A stretch of DNA of 64,000 bases, from the NCBI RefSeq assembly GCF_011090165.1, contig NZ_JAADJT010000003.1, forward strand, positions 62,001 to 126,000. Direction: 5' to 3'. Of this stretch, positions 41,290-50,444 are shown in pieces. Source of the stretch: Duganella aceris (lineage in GTDB: Bacteria; Pseudomonadota; Gammaproteobacteria; Burkholderiales; Burkholderiaceae_D). A program made the position numbers and the translations under genes. The notes beneath the pieces are model-generated. The model saw nothing but the letters and a program-made list of their open reading frames with translations, was not told where the DNA came from and made no database searches. Numbering within the stretch: the stretch's first letter is position 1; every line of letters starts with the position of its first letter.

Positions 41290-41465
41290 AACGTGCTCCT
41301 CCCGCAGGGCCTAATTGCCGGATTGATTTAGCCACAAGGAAACTTATGTTCCTGAAAGTTTAATCCGTATTGTCCGGTTCGCCACGAGATTTCGCGCCGC
41401 GCGGCGCATTTTCAGCGGAAACTGTGGCTGGCTTATTGCGCCGTCATGATTGCCGATTTTTCTAT

Positions 41466-43748
41466 TTATTTGGTCTCGAAGGTGGTCACGCCGTCCCAGT
41501 CCGGGCCCGGCGGATGGGCGCGGTGGTGGGCGATCCGTTCGCCGTACAGCGCATACAGCCCGCGCTCCGGCGACAGCGCCCGCAGTTCGGCCAGCAAGGC
41601 TTCGGCCTGGTCCCACTGCTGGGCGCGCACGGCCGCCAGCGCCTGCCGCCAGCGCTCCAGCTCGTGGCGCTCGGCGGCGCCGAGATCGCGCTCCAGCACG
41701 ATCGGTTCGAAGATCGCCACCGGTTCGTTCTTGCCCTTGACCCTGACCAGGTCCAGCTCGCGGTAGGCGAATTCCGGCGCGGCGGCGCGGGTGGTTTCGC
41801 CGACCGCGATGCCGACCCCGTACACCTTGGTGATGCCCTCCAGCCGCGAGCCCAGATTGACGGCGTCGCCCATCACCGTGTAGGCGCGGCGGATCTTCGA
41901 GCCCATGTCGCCGACGTGCATCAGGCCGGAGTTGAGGCCGATGCCGATCTTCAGCGGCGGCCAGCCGCGCGCGACGAAGTCGTCGTTGAGGCGGCGCGCG
42001 CTGGCCTGCATCAGCAGCGAGGTGGCGACCGCGCGGCTGGCGTGGTCGGCGAACGCCACCGGCGCGCCCCAGAACGCCATCACCGCGTCGCCGATGTACT
42101 TGTCGAGCGTGCCGCGATGGCTGTCGCGGATGTCTTCCGACATCGCCGTCAGGTACAGGTTGATGTATTCGCGCAGCGCCTTCGGCGTCAGCCCCTCGGA
42201 GATGGTGGTGAAGCCGCGCACGTCGACGAACAGCACCGTCAGCTCGCGGCTCTCGCCGTCCATATTGTATTTTTCCGGATCGTCGGCCATCTCCGCCACC
42301 AGCTCCGGCGCCACGTATTCGCCGAAGCGCGACACCAGCGCCCGGCCCTTGCGCACCTCGAAGAAATAGCCCCAGGCGACGTTGAGCACGAACACGCCGG
42401 CGATCAGCACCAGCGTCATCGCCATCCGCAGCACCCAGTCCATGTCGGTGTAGGCCCAGTAGTTGAAGCCGAACACGCCGCCGGCCACCGCCGCCGCCAG
42501 CAGGATCGACGGCAGCGGCGCCATCACCGCCAGCGCCAGCGCCAGCACCGCGCCGGTCAGCGCCACCTGCACCCCCTCGATGCCGTCGGCGAAATCCGGC
42601 CGCAGCTTGAAGCGCTCGTCGAGGATGGACTTGATCAGGTTGGCGTGCACCTCGACCCCGGGATATTCGTTGTTGACCGGCGTCGGCCGCAGGTCCAGCA
42701 GGCCCGGCGCGGTGGTGCCGACCAGGATGATGCGCTCGGCCAGCAGCTCCTTCCTGACCCGCCCGGCCAGCACGTCGGCCGCCGAGACGTAGGTGAAGGC
42801 GCCGCCTCTGGGGCCGCCGCTGCCGCGGAATTCGATCACGCCGGTCAGGTTCTCGCCGACCGGGATCGCCAGCGGCGTCTTCTCCTGGCCGACGAACATC
42901 AGCAGCTTGTCCAGCCCGCCGTGGGCGCGCTCGGCGGCCGACATCTCCGCCACGTTCTTCGAGAACGACGGCGTGATCGCGCGCGCCTGCAGCGCGACGG
43001 CGGCGGTGGCCAGCGACAGCGTCGGGTAGTAGCCGTCGCCGATCTGCATCAGCAGCGCCGAGCGGCGCAGGATGCCGTCCGGGTCGGTGATCGCGGTGAA
43101 GATGCCGCCGGTGGCGGAGGCGTCCTGCAGGCGCTCCAGGTTGGCCAGGTAGCCGTTGGAGCCGTAGGCCGGCACGGTGCGGCCGTTCAGCGTCTCGGTG
43201 GTGAAGAACGGCGCCGGCAGCTTGCCCTTGCGCTGGTCGTCGGCGATGTTATAGCCGAGCACCACCGGCTGGTCGCGCAGCGCGGCCGCCAGCAGGCCGT
43301 CGTAGTCCAGCGCTTCCTTCAGCGCGTCGACCCGGCTGCGGAAGCCGACCACGTTTTTCATGTCGGTCTCGGCCAGGTGGTCCAGCACGTCGTAGCCGGA
43401 AGTGTTGTCCGCCTCGGGAAACACGATGTCGAAGCCGGCCGCCGCGACTTCGTAATGGGTGGTCAGCTGCGACACCAGCCGGGCGACGATCTTGCGGTTC
43501 CATGGGAAGTGGCCGACTTCGGCGATGCTTTTCTCATCGATGTCGACGATCACGATCTTCGGATCGAGCACCGGCTTGACCAGCCGCATGCGCAGTCCGG
43601 CGAAGAAGGTGTCCATGCGTTCGATGGCGTCGATGCGCAGGTCGCCCGACACCTGCATCACCGCGATCCCGGTCAGGCACAGGCCGAGCGCCCAGCGCAG
43701 GCCGTATTTGTTGAGCGTCTTGGTCCAGCGGGCGGGAAACAGGCGCAC
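41466..43748 (-). CDS. CHASE2-domain adenylate/guanylate cyclase
   Basis: A 760-residue membrane sensor. An N-terminal helix is followed by a periplasmic CHASE2 domain (about 40-385, with DPKIVIVDIDEKSIAEVGHF and FDIVFPEADN), three membrane helices (about 390-475) and a class III cyclase domain (about 495-690). LFVDVRGFTTISE and DKYIGDAVMAFWGAP carry the metal-binding aspartates, and the lysine before YIGD is the adenine-specifying position. VNLGSRLE carries the transition-state asparagine and arginine. It should make cAMP in response to a periplasmic signal. The start is GTG 43748 with AAGGA upstream, nine bases after the HD-GYP stop. Confidence 0.93.
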   Translation of the reverse strand: MRLFPARWTKTLNKYGLRWALGLCLTGIAVMQVSGDLRIDAIERMDTFFAGLRMRLVKPVLDPKIVIVDIDEKSIAEVGHFPWNRKIVARLVSQLTTHYEVAAAGFDIVFPEADNTSGYDVLDHLAETDMKNVVGFRSRVDALKEALDYDGLLAAALRDQPVVLGYNIADDQRKGKLPAPFFTTETLNGRTVPAYGSNGYLANLERLQDASATGGIFTAITDPDGILRRSALLMQIGDGYYPTLSLATAAVALQARAITPSFSKNVAEMSAAERAHGGLDKLLMFVGQEKTPLAIPVGENLTGVIEFRGSGGPRGGAFTYVSAADVLAGRVRKELLAERIILVGTTAPGLLDLRPTPVNNEYPGVEVHANLIKSILDERFKLRPDFADGIEGVQVALTGAVLALALAVMAPLPSILLAAAVAGGVFGFNYWAYTDMDWVLRMAMTLVLIAGVFVLNVAWGYFFEVRKGRALVSRFGEYVAPELVAEMADDPEKYNMDGESRELTVLFVDVRGFTTISEGLTPKALREYINLYLTAMSEDIRDSHRGTLDKYIGDAVMAFWGAPVAFADHASRAVATSLLMQASARRLNDDFVARGWPPLKIGIGLNSGLMHVGDMGSKIRRAYTVMGDAVNLGSRLEGITKVYGVGIAVGETTRAAAPEFAYRELDLVRVKGKNEPVAIFEPIVLERDLGAAERHELERWRQALAAVRAQQWDQAEALLAELRALSPERGLYALYGERIAHHRAHPPGPDWDGVTTFETK

Positions 43749-43757
43749 GCGCGGTCC

Positions 43758-45386
43758 TTACGGCGTGTAGCCGGGGATCTTCGATTCGTCGATGGCGTCG
43801 ATCTGCTTTTCATCCATGTTCTTGTGCGCGAACTCGAGGTAGATCTTGCTGCGGATGAAGATGTCGAACAGGTCCGGGTCGATGTGGCCGTTGAGCGAGA
43901 AATGGCCGAGGATGCGCAGCGATTCCGACAGCATCTTGCCCTTCTTGTACGGCCGGTCCTTGGCGGTCAGCGCCTCGAAAATGTCGGCGATCGCCATCAG
44001 CCGCGCCTGCACCGACATCTGGTCGCGGGTCAGGCCGCGCGGATAGCCCTTGCCGTCCATGCGCTCGTGGTGGCCGCCGGCGTACTCGGGCACGTTCTTC
44101 AGGTGCTTGGGCCACGGCAGCGCCTCCAGCATCTTGATCGACATCGAGATGTGGTTGTTGATGATCTTGCGCTCGGTGTCGGTCAGCGTGCCGAACTTGA
44201 TGGTCAGGTTCAACAGCTCGTCGGCGTCGAAGAAGTCGCGCTCGACCTGGTCGGGGCCGACCCAGCGCCGCGCGCCGATGCGGCGCACGCGCTCCTGGTC
44301 TTCGGGCTTCATGCCCTCGCCGCCGATGTTGGCGAATCGGATGAAATCGCGCTCGTCGCGCAGCGTCGCCTGCGTCTGCGCCAGCTCGGCGGCGATCGCG
44401 GCCGAGGCGGCGGCGTCGCCGCCGGCGGCCAGCTGGCGTTTCAGCGCGGCGATCTCGGCGTCGCGCAGCAGCACCTCGAAGCGGGTGTCGATCATCGCGA
44501 TGCGGTCGAAGATGGTCTCCAGCTTGGTGGCCTTGTCGACCACGTGCACCGGAGTGGTGATCTTGCCGCAATCGTGCAGCAGGCCGGCCAGCCACAGCTC
44601 CTTGCGGTCGCCGTCGGTCATGCGGAAGTCGGCCAGCGGCCCGGTCTCGGTGTTGTGCACCGCCTCGGCCAGCATCATCGTCAGCTCGGGCACGAACTGG
44701 CAGTGGCGGCCGGTGTACGGCGACTTCTCGTCGATGCCGATGTTGATCAGGTTGACCAGCGATTCCAGCAATTCCTCCAGCTGGGCGATCAGGCGCTGGT
44801 GCGTCAGCGCCACGGCGGCCTGCGCCGCCAGCGCTTCGATGAAGCGCTGGTCGGTCGGCGAGAAGGCGCGGATCTCGCCGCCGTCGGCGTCCTTGGCGTT
44901 GATCAGCTGCAGCACGCCGACCAGCTCGTGCTCGTGGTCGCGCAGCGGCACCGTCAGGATCGACTGGGTGCGGTAGTTGCGCAGCTGGTCGAACTTGACC
45001 ATGCCGGAAAAATTGAAGACGTCGGCCTTGTACACGTCCTCGATGTTGACCGACAGCCCGAAGTGCGCCGCGTAGGCGGCCACCGCGTCGAGGTTCTTGT
45101 CGCCGCCGGCGTCGAACAGCGGGATGCCGGGCGCGGTGATCGCGACGCCGCTGGCGCCGCCCTGGTGGATGCCGAGCGTGTCGTTGATCAGGATGTGGAA
45201 TTCAAGGTGGCGCTTGTCGTCGCTGGGGCGGTACAGCGTGCCGCCGTCGGCGTTGGTCATGCCCTTGGCGACTGTCAGAATGCGTTGCAGCAGCGAATCG
45301 GTGTCGTGATTGCTGCCCAGCTGGACGCTCAGCTCGATGAGCTGGTCCAGGCGCTGGGCGACTTGCGTTTGATTCAACTCTTGCAT
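43758..45386 (-). CDS. GAF-HD-GYP putative cyclic-di-GMP phosphodiesterase
   Basis: A 542-residue cytoplasmic protein with an N-terminal GAF domain (about 15-195) and a C-terminal HD-GYP domain (about 210-500). The metal-binding HD motif is LLHDCGKITTP near residue 269 and the GYP motif is HHERMDGKGYPRGL near 440, both intact, so c-di-GMP hydrolysis is expected. Between them lies an insert with alanine-rich helices (about 320-345) common in this subfamily. It is the first gene of the minus-strand block that continues into the CHASE2 cyclase, pairing a c-di-GMP degrading enzyme with a cAMP producing one. Divergent from the MBL-fold gene across 198 bases with no clear promoter. Confidence 0.93.
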   Translation of the reverse strand: MQELNQTQVAQRLDQLIELSVQLGSNHDTDSLLQRILTVAKGMTNADGGTLYRPSDDKRHLEFHILINDTLGIHQGGASGVAITAPGIPLFDAGGDKNLDAVAAYAAHFGLSVNIEDVYKADVFNFSGMVKFDQLRNYRTQSILTVPLRDHEHELVGVLQLINAKDADGGEIRAFSPTDQRFIEALAAQAAVALTHQRLIAQLEELLESLVNLINIGIDEKSPYTGRHCQFVPELTMMLAEAVHNTETGPLADFRMTDGDRKELWLAGLLHDCGKITTPVHVVDKATKLETIFDRIAMIDTRFEVLLRDAEIAALKRQLAAGGDAAASAAIAAELAQTQATLRDERDFIRFANIGGEGMKPEDQERVRRIGARRWVGPDQVERDFFDADELLNLTIKFGTLTDTERKIINNHISMSIKMLEALPWPKHLKNVPEYAGGHHERMDGKGYPRGLTRDQMSVQARLMAIADIFEALTAKDRPYKKGKMLSESLRILGHFSLNGHIDPDLFDIFIRSKIYLEFAHKNMDEKQIDAIDESKIPGYTP

Positions 45387-45584
45387 GGTTGCTTTTTAAA
45401 TATCTGACCGAACGGATTCTACGATGGAAGTGTAGCTGTAGCGCAAGCTGTTGTACATCGGGAAATGATGCATGACACAAAATTGCCGCGTCACGTGTCG
45501 GGTTTTTCCCTCTTGTGTAAAAAAAAAGCTATTATCGGCCGGCGGCACCAAGCAAAAACAACAAAAGATCATCAGGGATTGAGC

Positions 45585-46481
45585 ATGAAATTCAAATTTT
45601 GGGGTGTGCGCGGTTCCATCCCCTCGCCCGGACCGCGCACCGCGCGCTACGGCGGCAACACCACTTGCATCGAAGTGCGCAGCGACAACGACACCCTGAT
45701 CATCATCGATGGCGGCACCGGCCTGTTTTCGCTGGCGCAGTCGCTGATCCAGGACAAAAGCAAACCGATCCACGCCAACATTTTCATCACCCACAGCCAC
45801 TGGGACCACATTCACGGCCTACCCTTCTTCACCCCGCTGTTCATCCGCGGCAGCCGCGTGCGGCTGCACGGCGTGACCGACCCGGTCACCGGCAACGGCA
45901 TCGAGCACGTGATGGGCGTGCAATTACAGAACAGCTATTTCCCCGTCAGCGAAACGCAGATGGACGCCACCATCGAATACCAGACGCTGGAGATCGACCA
46001 GCCGGTCCAGGTCGGCGACGCGCTGGTGCGCAACGTGGTGATGAACCACCCGGTCACCGACCTCGGCTACCGTATCGAATGCGGCGGCCGTTCGGTGTTC
46101 TTCACCGGCGACCACGAGCCGCACTACAACATCCATCCGCCCGGCCACCCGGAGCACGACGCTTACGCGCGCTGGATGGCGCAGCGCAACGCCGCGATCG
46201 ACGCCGTGGTCCAGGGCGTGGACGCGCTGATCGTCGACTGTTCCTACACCCGCGAAGAATATCCGGCCAAGCAGGGCTGGGGCCACGGCACCTTCGATTC
46301 GGCCTTCGAGCTGGCGCTGCGCTGCGGCGTCAAGGCGCTGTACTGCACCCATCACGAACCGACCCGCGGCGACGACGAGCTGGAGGCGGTGTTCGCCGAC
46401 GTGATGGCGCGCCATGCGCCGCTGCTCGGTGGTTTGCAGGTCTTCCTCGCTTACGAAGGCATGGAAGTCGAATTGACTTAA
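45585..46481 (+). CDS. MBL-fold metallo-hydrolase
   Basis: A 298-residue metallo-beta-lactamase-fold hydrolase beginning KFKFWGVRGSIPSPGP, as in a group of putative phosphodiesterases related to RNase Z/cyclic-nucleotide phosphodiesterases. The metal-binding motif is THSHWDHIHG at about residues 70-80; further ligands are in MNHPVTDLGYRIECGG, FTGDHEPH and CTHHEPTRGDDE. The ATG at 45585 has AGGGA upstream; the frame stays open earlier but without family sequence. Its stop codon overlaps the second palindrome by two bases. Activity on cyclic nucleotides would fit its neighbours but is untested inference. Confidence 0.87.
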   Translation: MKFKFWGVRGSIPSPGPRTARYGGNTTCIEVRSDNDTLIIIDGGTGLFSLAQSLIQDKSKPIHANIFITHSHWDHIHGLPFFTPLFIRGSRVRLHGVTDPVTGNGIEHVMGVQLQNSYFPVSETQMDATIEYQTLEIDQPVQVGDALVRNVVMNHPVTDLGYRIECGGRSVFFTGDHEPHYNIHPPGHPEHDAYARWMAQRNAAIDAVVQGVDALIVDCSYTREEYPAKQGWGHGTFDSAFELALRCGVKALYCTHHEPTRGDDELEAVFADVMARHAPLLGGLQVFLAYEGMEVELT

Positions 46482-46571
46482 CCGGGGTCAGTTCCGGCAT
46501 CGTGCCACAAGCTCAACCGTAGCGGACGCTACGGTTGAGCTTGTGGCACGATGCCGGAACTGACCCCGGTT
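46480..46571. repeat. Long palindrome, copy 2 (92 bp, different arms)
   Basis: Bases 46480-46525 are the reverse complement of 46526-46571 except for the central pair (G/A). Outer end AACCGGGGTCAG and centre CCGTAGCGGACGCTACGG match copies 1 and 3, but the intervening arm (TTCCGGCATCGTGCCACAAG and following bases) is unrelated to theirs. It starts at the stop codon of the MBL gene and ends 14 bases before the next gene's start codon, so it fills the entire intergenic space. Confidence 0.95.
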
Positions 46572-46585
46572 TTCCCGGAGCGATG

Positions 46586-48916
46586 ATGAACGACGCCAGC
46601 GATGTCGACCTGCGGCTTGCCTTCTTCCAGAAGCTGCAGGCAGTCACCACCAAGATTCACGCCACCACCAAGCTCGATGAAATCATGCTCGACCTGGGCA
46701 TGGAATTCTGCGACCTGTTCAACTGCGACCGCTTCACGCTGTACGCGCTGGACGAGGAGAAGGACCACATCGTCTCCAAGGTCAAGACCGGCCTGACCTC
46801 GTTCCGCGACCTCAAGCTGGCGATCACGCCGGCCAGCATCGCCGGCTACGTCGCGCTGACCCGCAAGACCGTCAACCTGGCCGACGTCTACGACCAGGCC
46901 GAACTGGCGCGCCACTCGCCGGAGCTGCGCTTCCAGCAGGGCGTCGACCAGCGCACCGGCTACCGCACCAGACAGATGCTGGTGGCGCCGCTGATCGCGG
47001 TGCAGTCGCGCGAGCTGCTCGGCGTGGTCCAGTTCATCAACCACCGCGACCGCGCGCCGTTCTCCGCCATCGCCGAGGCCGGCGTCAAGCAGCTGTGCGA
47101 GACCCTGTCGGTGGCGCTGTCGCAGCGCATGAAGCCAGCGCAGATGGTACGCACCAAATATGACGGGCTGGTGACCGCGGCCGCGCTGTCGGCGCCGGAG
47201 CTGGAACAGGCCACCCGCACCGCCCGCGCGCGCGAGGTCGACATCGAGGAGGTGCTGATCGGCGAGTACGGCGTCAAGCCGCAGCTGCTGGGCCTGGCGC
47301 TGGAAAAATTCTTCGGCGTGCCGTACGAACCCTTCCGTCCCGACCGGATCAAACCGGTCGAGCTGCTGAAAAACCTGAAGCGCCAGTACATCGAGGAATC
47401 CGGCTGGCTGCCGCTGGAGGACGGCAAGGACGGCGTGCTGGTGGTGGCGCTCGATCCGGAGCGGATCGCGCACACCCGCATCGTCAGCCACATCTTCCCC
47501 AAGGCCCGGCCGGTGTACCGCGTCACCGGGCAGCGCGAGTTCCGCCACATGGTGGAACTGTTCTACGGCCACGGCGACAGCGGCAGCGTCGGCGACCTGC
47601 TGTCCGGCATGGACGGCGGCGACGACGACGGCGAAGCGCTGGCCGACGTGTCGGAGGCGGTCGAGAACGAGCTGGTCAAGCTGCTCAACAAGATCATCAT
47701 CGACGCCCACCGCCAGGGCGTGTCCGACATCCACATCGAACCGCTGCCCGGCAAGGGCAAGACCGGGATCCGCTTCCGCAAGGACGGCACGCTGGTGCCC
47801 TATATCGAGATCCCGGCCAGCTACCGCAGCGCGCTGGTGGCGCGGGTCAAGATCATGTGCGACCTCGACATCTCGGAGCGGCGCAAGCCGCAGGACGGCA
47901 AGATCCAGTTCAAGAAATACGGCCCGCTCGACATCGAGCTGCGGGTGGCGACGATTCCGTCGGCCGGCGGCGTCGAGGACATCGTCATGCGCATCCTGGC
48001 GGCCGGCGAGCCGATCCCGCTCGACCAGCTGGGCGTGCTGCCGTTCAACCTGCAGCGGCTACGCGCCACCATCGAGAAACCGTACGGCCTGTTTTTCGTC
48101 TGCGGTCCGACCGGCTCCGGCAAGACCACCACGCTGCATTCGGTGCTGCACCACCTGAACACGCCGGAGACGAAGATCTGGACCGCCGAAGATCCGGTCG
48201 AGATCACGCAGAAGGGCTTGCGCCAGGTGCAGGTCAACCGCAAGGCGGGGATGGACTTCGCCACCGTGATGCGCGCCTTCCTGCGCGCCGATCCGGACAT
48301 CATCATGGTCGGCGAGATGCGCGACAAGGAAACCGTCGGCATGGGCATCGAAGCCTCGCTGACCGGCCACATGGTGTTCGCCACGCTGCACACCAACAGC
48401 GCGCCGGAATCGATCGTGCGCCTGCTGGACATGGGCATGGACCCGTTCAACTTCGCCGACGCGCTGCTTGGCATCCTGGCGCAGCGGCTGGCCAAGCGGC
48501 TGTGCGGCCAGTGCAAGCAGGCGGTCGAGGCGTCCGGGGAGGAGGTGGGATTATTGCTGGCGGAATACTGCGAGGAGTTGCTCAACACCGAGGCCTTCAT
48601 CCGCGACCCCGACGCCGGCCGCGCCGCCGTGCTGGCCGGCTGGCGGGAGCGGTATGCCAAAGACGGCAAGTTCACGCTGTACCGCGCGGTCGGCTGCGAC
48701 GCCTGCAACAAGGGTTACAAGGGCCGGGTCGGCCTGCACGAGCTAATGCTCGGCAGCGACAAGGTCAAGCGGCTGTTGCAGGAGCACAGCCGCGTCGCTC
48801 AGTTGCTGGCGGCGGCGCTGGAGGACGGCATGCTGACGCTGAAGATGGACGGCATCGAGAAGGTGCTGGCGGGGATCACCGACATCAAGATGGTACGCGC
48901 GGTGTGCATCAAATAG
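46586..48916 (+). CDS. GAF-domain GspE/PulE-type secretion ATPase
   Basis: A 776-residue ATPase of the type II secretion/type IV pilus family with an extra N-terminal GAF domain (about 20-175). It continues with a GspE N-terminal (MshEN-like) domain (about 195-320) and the ATPase core (about 350-776). Walker A is GPTGSGKTTT at about 507; Walker B and the Asp box are in DPDIIMVGEMRDKETVG. A zinc-finger pair (CGQCKQ about 639, CDACNKG about 703) matches GspE/PilB. No other secretion or pilus gene is nearby. ATG 46586 is preferred because GGAG lies five bases upstream; ATG 46583 is adjacent. The GAF domain suggests ligand control of the motor. Confidence 0.92.
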   Translation: MNDASDVDLRLAFFQKLQAVTTKIHATTKLDEIMLDLGMEFCDLFNCDRFTLYALDEEKDHIVSKVKTGLTSFRDLKLAITPASIAGYVALTRKTVNLADVYDQAELARHSPELRFQQGVDQRTGYRTRQMLVAPLIAVQSRELLGVVQFINHRDRAPFSAIAEAGVKQLCETLSVALSQRMKPAQMVRTKYDGLVTAAALSAPELEQATRTARAREVDIEEVLIGEYGVKPQLLGLALEKFFGVPYEPFRPDRIKPVELLKNLKRQYIEESGWLPLEDGKDGVLVVALDPERIAHTRIVSHIFPKARPVYRVTGQREFRHMVELFYGHGDSGSVGDLLSGMDGGDDDGEALADVSEAVENELVKLLNKIIIDAHRQGVSDIHIEPLPGKGKTGIRFRKDGTLVPYIEIPASYRSALVARVKIMCDLDISERRKPQDGKIQFKKYGPLDIELRVATIPSAGGVEDIVMRILAAGEPIPLDQLGVLPFNLQRLRATIEKPYGLFFVCGPTGSGKTTTLHSVLHHLNTPETKIWTAEDPVEITQKGLRQVQVNRKAGMDFATVMRAFLRADPDIIMVGEMRDKETVGMGIEASLTGHMVFATLHTNSAPESIVRLLDMGMDPFNFADALLGILAQRLAKRLCGQCKQAVEASGEEVGLLLAEYCEELLNTEAFIRDPDAGRAAVLAGWRERYAKDGKFTLYRAVGCDACNKGYKGRVGLHELMLGSDKVKRLLQEHSRVAQLLAAALEDGMLTLKMDGIEKVLAGITDIKMVRAVCIK

Positions 48917-49383
48917 CCGGGGCGCGGCTTTGTGCGGCGGTCGGCCAGCGCGCGCAGACGCGCCAGCCCGGCCTTCAGGTTGAACGAGCGCCCGTGACGC
49001 AGCGCGTCCACCAGTTGCGTCGCCAGCGCCAGCGCCGGCGCGGCGGCGTTCTTGGCCGAGTACGGCAGCACCAGGCGGTAGCGGCCGCGCATGCGCGGCA
49101 CCACGCCGATGAAGCCCACCGTCACTTCATTCAGCGCCAGCCGGCGCAATTCGATCGCGACCCGTTGCACCACTTCGACCAGGTGCGGCACGTCGGCGCA
49201 GCGCATGCCGACCAGGCCGCTGTGCTCGTTGAGGCCAGGCAGCGCGGCGTGCAGGCGCTGGTCGAGCGCGGCTTCGGCGGCGGGGGTGTCGGGGGTGTCG
49301 TCCAGCTCAAGAATGCTGAGCAGGCAGGGCTGGGTGGAGTAGCGATTGTCTTCGTCGAGATAGCGTTGATCGATGATTTTCAT
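48799..49383 (-). CDS. Isolated cyanophycin synthetase N-terminal-domain protein
   Basis: A 194-residue protein whose first 155 residues resemble the N-terminal domain of cyanophycin synthetase CphA: LPGLNEHSGLVGMRCADV, then HLVEVVQRVAIELRRLAL, then GRYRLVLPY and a TQLVDALRHGRSFNLKAGLA segment. CphA itself is about 720-900 residues with ATP-grasp and Mur-ligase domains; none of these follow. The last 40 residues are antisense to the end of the GspE-like gene (118-base overlap) and look non-conserved, so the natural end may have been lost or extended. No cphB is in view. It may be a stand-alone domain or a remnant. Confidence 0.65.
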   Translation of the reverse strand: MKIIDQRYLDEDNRYSTQPCLLSILELDDTPDTPAAEAALDQRLHAALPGLNEHSGLVGMRCADVPHLVEVVQRVAIELRRLALNEVTVGFIGVVPRMRGRYRLVLPYSAKNAAAPALALATQLVDALRHGRSFNLKAGLARLRALADRRTKPRPGYLMHTARTILMSVIPASTFSMPSIFSVSMPSSSAAASN

Positions 49384-49478
49384 GTTCTGTGTTGCCCGTT
49401 AAAATTACAGACAGCATTGTGACAAGCATCATGCAAGCGCGGTAGCGGCGCGGGGAGCGGCGCCTTGTAAGACCAGTC

Positions 49479-50444
49479 TTACAGCAGGCGCGCCGCCAGC
49501 GCCGGATCCAGGCTGGCGAGAAACGCTTCCACCGCCGTGGTGTAGGCGCCCGGCTGGCCCAGCGTCTCGTTGATCTCGCGATGGCTTTTATCCTGGGGTA
49601 ATACTTGCGCGCGCATGCCCAGCGCGCCGGCGCGCGCGGCGTAGCCCTGCGCCTGCGGGCAGGCGTCGTTGCGGCGCGACGAACACACCGCCAGCAACGG
49701 TGCGCCGCCGGGCTTCAGCTGCGCCAGCGGCGAGACGCTGTCCCAGTAGCCGGGCTCGGCGCCGAAGGCCTGGTCGTACAGCGGGAAGTGGCGTTGCCGC
49801 ATCAGGGCCGCCACATCCATCGCCGCGCTGTCCAGCGCCACCGTGCCCAGCCACGGTGTCGCGCCGCGCGACAACGCCTGCGCCGGCGCGGCCGCCAGCA
49901 GCGCCACCAGATGCGCGCCGGCCGAGTGGCCCATCAGCACGAACTTGTCGCGGTCGCCGCCCCATGAGGCGGCCTGCGACTGCGCGGCGGCCAGCGCCGT
50001 GGACACGTCCTGCGCTTGCTGCGCCACGCTGGCGCCGGGCAGCAGCCGGTAGTTGACCGAGACCACGATCACGCCGCGCGGGGTCCAGCGCCGCACCTTG
50101 TTCTGAATCACCTGGGCGTTGGCCTTGTCGCCGGTGCGCCAGGCGCCGCCGTGCACCATGAAGATCACCGGCGCGTGCTCGGGCCTGGCCGGCAGGTAGA
50201 CGTCGTAGCGCTGCAGCGGATCGGCGCCGTAGGACCGGCCGGCGAGGCGGCGCACGCCGTCCGGCAGCGCGAACGCGGCGGACGGGCCGCCCTCCTCGTC
50301 CAGCTCGCCGCGCGCTTCCTGCATCGCGGCGCGGCGTTCGGCGATGCGGTCGCGCAGCGGGCCGGCGGCCTGCGCGGCGGTCGTCGCCAGCGTCAGCGTC
50401 AGCGCCGGCAACAGCAACAGCAGCGGCGACAGCCCGCGCCTCAT
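49479..50444 (-). CDS. Exported alpha/beta hydrolase (esterase/lipase-like)
   Basis: A 321-residue hydrolase with a signal peptide (about 1-26, ending AQA). The oxyanion motif is FMVHGGAW and the nucleophile elbow is GHSAGAH, as in the BD-FAE/kynurenine formamidase-like group; the catalytic histidine is probably in DKSHREIN near the C-terminus. Substrate unknown, perhaps a carbohydrate ester or carboxylester in the periplasm. The start ATG 50444 overlaps the GNAT stop as ATGA and has GGAGG four bases upstream, so the two are coupled. Confidence 0.87.
   Translation of the reverse strand: MRRGLSPLLLLLPALTLTLATTAAQAAGPLRDRIAERRAAMQEARGELDEEGGPSAAFALPDGVRRLAGRSYGADPLQRYDVYLPARPEHAPVIFMVHGGAWRTGDKANAQVIQNKVRRWTPRGVIVVSVNYRLLPGASVAQQAQDVSTALAAAQSQAASWGGDRDKFVLMGHSAGAHLVALLAAAPAQALSRGATPWLGTVALDSAAMDVAALMRQRHFPLYDQAFGAEPGYWDSVSPLAQLKPGGAPLLAVCSSRRNDACPQAQGYAARAGALGMRAQVLPQDKSHREINETLGQPGAYTTAVEAFLASLDPALAARLL

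Noticed and set aside
34570..41331. 2253-codon open frame on the plus strand opposite TpsA2
   Set aside because: It is antisense to a well-supported exoprotein gene, has a repetitive Ala/Arg/Gly/Val/Asp/Gln composition typical of GC-rich shadow frames, and shows no domain or start signal.
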